DNA from: an uncultured Erysipelotrichaceae bacterium
Lineage (GTDB): Bacteria > Bacillota_I > Bacilli_A > Erysipelotrichales > Erysipelotrichaceae
Assembly (NCBI GenBank): GCA_947036815.1
Contig: CAMQRS010000003.1
Location: 1 to 64,000 of the forward strand
DNA length: 64,000 nucleotides
Direction of reading: 5' to 3'
Shown one piece after another: positions 62,805-64,000 of this stretch. Below the pieces are notes generated by a model, which was not told the DNA's origin, searched no databases, and saw only the letters and a program-made list of their open reading frames with translations. A program made the translations under genes and the position numbers. Every line of letters begins with the position of its first letter. The first letter of the stretch is position 1.

Positions 62805-63413
62805 ATGTACCAAATCAAGAGATATCCGTTAGGGGTATATATGGCAAATGCATATTTAATAATTAAAGATAATCATGCTTTATTAATTGATCCAGGAGGA
62901 AGTGGAGCTAAAGTTGTTTCTTATTTAGAAGATAACAATATTGAACTAAAAGCAATTTTATTAACACATGGCCACTTTGATCATATTGCTGGAGTAGACA
63001 AATTTGTTAAAAAATTTGGATGCCCTGTATATATTGACGAAGAAGATGAAAAACTGGTGAAAAGTCAAGCGTTGAATTGTTCAACCATGACTCAAAAACC
63101 ATTTGTATTGAAGACACCTTTTATACATTACCAAATTGGAGAAAACAACATTGATGAATTCACTTTTGAAGTCATTGATGCACCTGGACACACGAGTGGA
63201 AGTGTATTATTAGGATTTGAAGAACATTTGTTTACAGGAGATGTTGTATTCAAACAAGGAATTGGACGATGTGATTTACCTAGTGGATCTAATTCACAAA
63301 TGCATCAATCAATTCAAAAAATAAAACAGTTAAATGCATCGTATATAGTGTACCCAGGACATGGAGATACAACTACATTACAAGATGAATTAAACTATAA
63401 TCCATACTTTTAG
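62805..63413 (+). CDS. MBL-fold metallo-hydrolase (glyoxalase II-like, YqgX type)
   Basis: 202 aa. LLIDPGGSG opens the beta-lactamase fold, and the metal-binding motif THGHFDHIAG is near residue 55, with DAPGHTSGSVLLGFEEHLFTGDVV and YPGHGDTTTL completing the ligands. Relatives hydrolyse S-lactoylglutathione-like or persulfide thioesters; no specific substrate can be given. The ATG at 62805 gives the normal family N terminus but has no RBS. The ATG at 62841 has AGGGG six nt upstream but would cut off the first strand. In B. subtilis, yqgX also lies near comGA. Confidence 0.88.
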   Translation: MYQIKRYPLGVYMANAYLIIKDNHALLIDPGGSGAKVVSYLEDNNIELKAILLTHGHFDHIAGVDKFVKKFGCPVYIDEEDEKLVKSQALNCSTMTQKPFVLKTPFIHYQIGENNIDEFTFEVIDAPGHTSGSVLLGFEEHLFTGDVVFKQGIGRCDLPSGSNSQMHQSIQKIKQLNASYIVYPGHGDTTTLQDELNYNPYF

Positions 63414-63435
63414 ACAGCAATGCTGTCTTTTTTTT
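63412..63435 (+). terminator. Terminator of the MBL-fold gene
   Basis: AGACAG / CTGTCT stem around CAATG, followed by eight T. It overlaps the stop codon. Confidence 0.82.
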
Positions 63436-63485
63436 AGGTTAAACACAAGTTTACTCATATAAAGGGAGTAGAGGGAAGTGAACTG

Positions 63486-64000
63486 ATGGAAAGAATGTTT
63501 GAATTATTATTGTTAGATATTATGAAACATAAAGCGAGTGATATCCATTTTACGTTTAAGCAAGGTAAGTTAAATGTTTCGTTTCGTAATGCTCATGGAA
63601 TGCTTCATTCAAAACAGATATATGATTCTCAATTGTTTCATTACTTAAAGTATATTAGTCATTTGGACTTGGGAAATGTATTGGGAGCACAAAGCGGAAA
63701 TTTCACTTATTTGTATCGTAGTAAAAAATTGTATTTTCGCTTTGCTTGTATTCAAACACAACAACTGCAATCTGGTGTTTTACGAGTGTTGAACAATCAT
63801 GATACGATTCAATTAAATATGCTAAGTAGAAGTAAGGAACAAAATGCAATATTTAAGCAATGGTGTCAAGTTAGAGGTGGATTAACTATTGTTAGTGGAC
63901 CTACAGGAAGTGGTAAAACGACGACGTTGCATGCGTTGTTAGAGGAGATTGCATGCAGTAGTAAGTTGAAAGTAATTACATTAGAGGATCCTATTGAAAT
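63486..64000 (+). CDS. comGA: ComGA-like type II secretion / competence ATPase, N-terminal part
   Basis: The frame opens at ATG 63486 (AGAGGGAAGTG upstream) and runs off the window edge after 171 codons. The N terminus ASDIHFTFKQGKLNVSFR matches the GspE/PilT N-terminal domain, and Walker A is VSGPTGSGKTTTLHAL near residue 140. The last residues ITLEDPIE are the Asp-box lead-in of secretion ATPases. The N-terminal domain is short, as in ComGA of Gram-positive DNA-uptake pili. Together with comEB this hints at competence genes, but the rest of comG is not visible. Confidence 0.88.
   Translation, partial: MERMFELLLLDIMKHKASDIHFTFKQGKLNVSFRNAHGMLHSKQIYDSQLFHYLKYISHLDLGNVLGAQSGNFTYLYRSKKLYFRFACIQTQQLQSGVLRVLNNHDTIQLNMLSRSKEQNAIFKQWCQVRGGLTIVSGPTGSGKTTTLHALLEEIACSSKLKVITLEDPIE

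Noticed and set aside
1-64000. tRNA or rRNA genes, CRISPR arrays, insertion sequences, prophage or origin of replication
   Set aside because: I looked for tRNA-like termini, spaced direct repeats, transposase or integrase motifs and DnaA-box clusters and saw none. A profile search could still find a divergent element.

Overview
This window is an AT-rich, densely packed chromosomal segment. Its operons are short and run mostly on the + strand. The gene families and gene order are those of a low-G+C Gram-positive (Bacillota). Evidence includes IreB, RecD2, a T-box upstream of alaS, ScpA/ScpB, the rpsP-khpA-rimM-trmD-rplS-lepB-rbgA-rnhB order, and a catalytic-remnant rhomboid of the YqgP type. 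Sporulation genes (spoVAC-AD-AEb-AF, dacB-like, spmA, spmB) indicate an endospore former or a recent descendant of one. An [FeFe]-hydrogenase operon and NfnAB point to an anaerobic fermenter. I lean towards an Erysipelotrichia-like lineage, but that placement is inference. The genetic code is standard: TAA, TAG and TGA all end intact genes.

Layout. 0-8 kb: tRNA thiolation (mnmA), a CPBP protease, recD2, a small membrane protein, then T-box-alaS-ireB-ruvX. 8-10.4 kb: nfnA-nfnB, the electron-bifurcating NADH/ferredoxin:NADP transhydrogenase. 10.4-18.3 kb: a CtpE-like P-type ATPase preceded by a perfect CcpA cre match, a lipoprotein, an ABC-F ATPase, lspA, an RluD-type pseudouridine synthase, a rhomboid-fold protein without catalytic residues, and dCMP deaminase. 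18.4-24.2 kb: five consecutive broken genes, namely the bifurcating hydrogenase hydC-hydB-hydA and an ABC-transporter binding protein and permease. Together they carry at least five in-frame stops and two frameshifts. 24.2-32 kb: a metallophosphoesterase-fold protein lacking metal ligands, a SWIM/SNF2 helicase, a MATE transporter, a nitroreductase and a CapA-family protein. 32-37.3 kb: yrzB-mltG, greA, exoA, a HAD phosphatase, ruvA-ruvB. 37.2-41.4 kb: a YrzE-like membrane protein on the minus strand, then a DUF421 gene joined to a spoVA operon. 41.4-47.9 kb: the rpsP-to-rnhB housekeeping run with two tandem signal peptidase genes, then scpA-scpB. 47.9-52.9 kb: a relic of acetate kinase, a hisJ-like PHP phosphatase with a frame problem at its start, dacB-like-spmA-spmB-rluB, and rsmE. 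53-58.2 kb: murE, rpsU, ispH (minus), a DEAD-box helicase and nfo. 58.4-64 kb: a broken secreted-protein gene, ispG (minus), a class B PBP, rpmG, an MBL-fold hydrolase, and the start of a comGA-like ATPase cut by the window edge.

How it fits together. Most of the window is conserved translation, DNA-repair, cell-wall and sporulation machinery. The striking signal is regional gene decay. The H2-evolving hydrogenase operon, an adjacent uptake transporter and acetate kinase are all inactivated, while NfnAB and the flanking housekeeping genes are intact. This suggests a lineage losing H2/acetate fermentation. The H-cluster ligands are all retained, which suggests the loss is recent. Two further proteins look like pseudo-enzymes: their reading frames are intact but their active sites are gone. 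No tRNA, rRNA, CRISPR array, insertion sequence or prophage was recognised.
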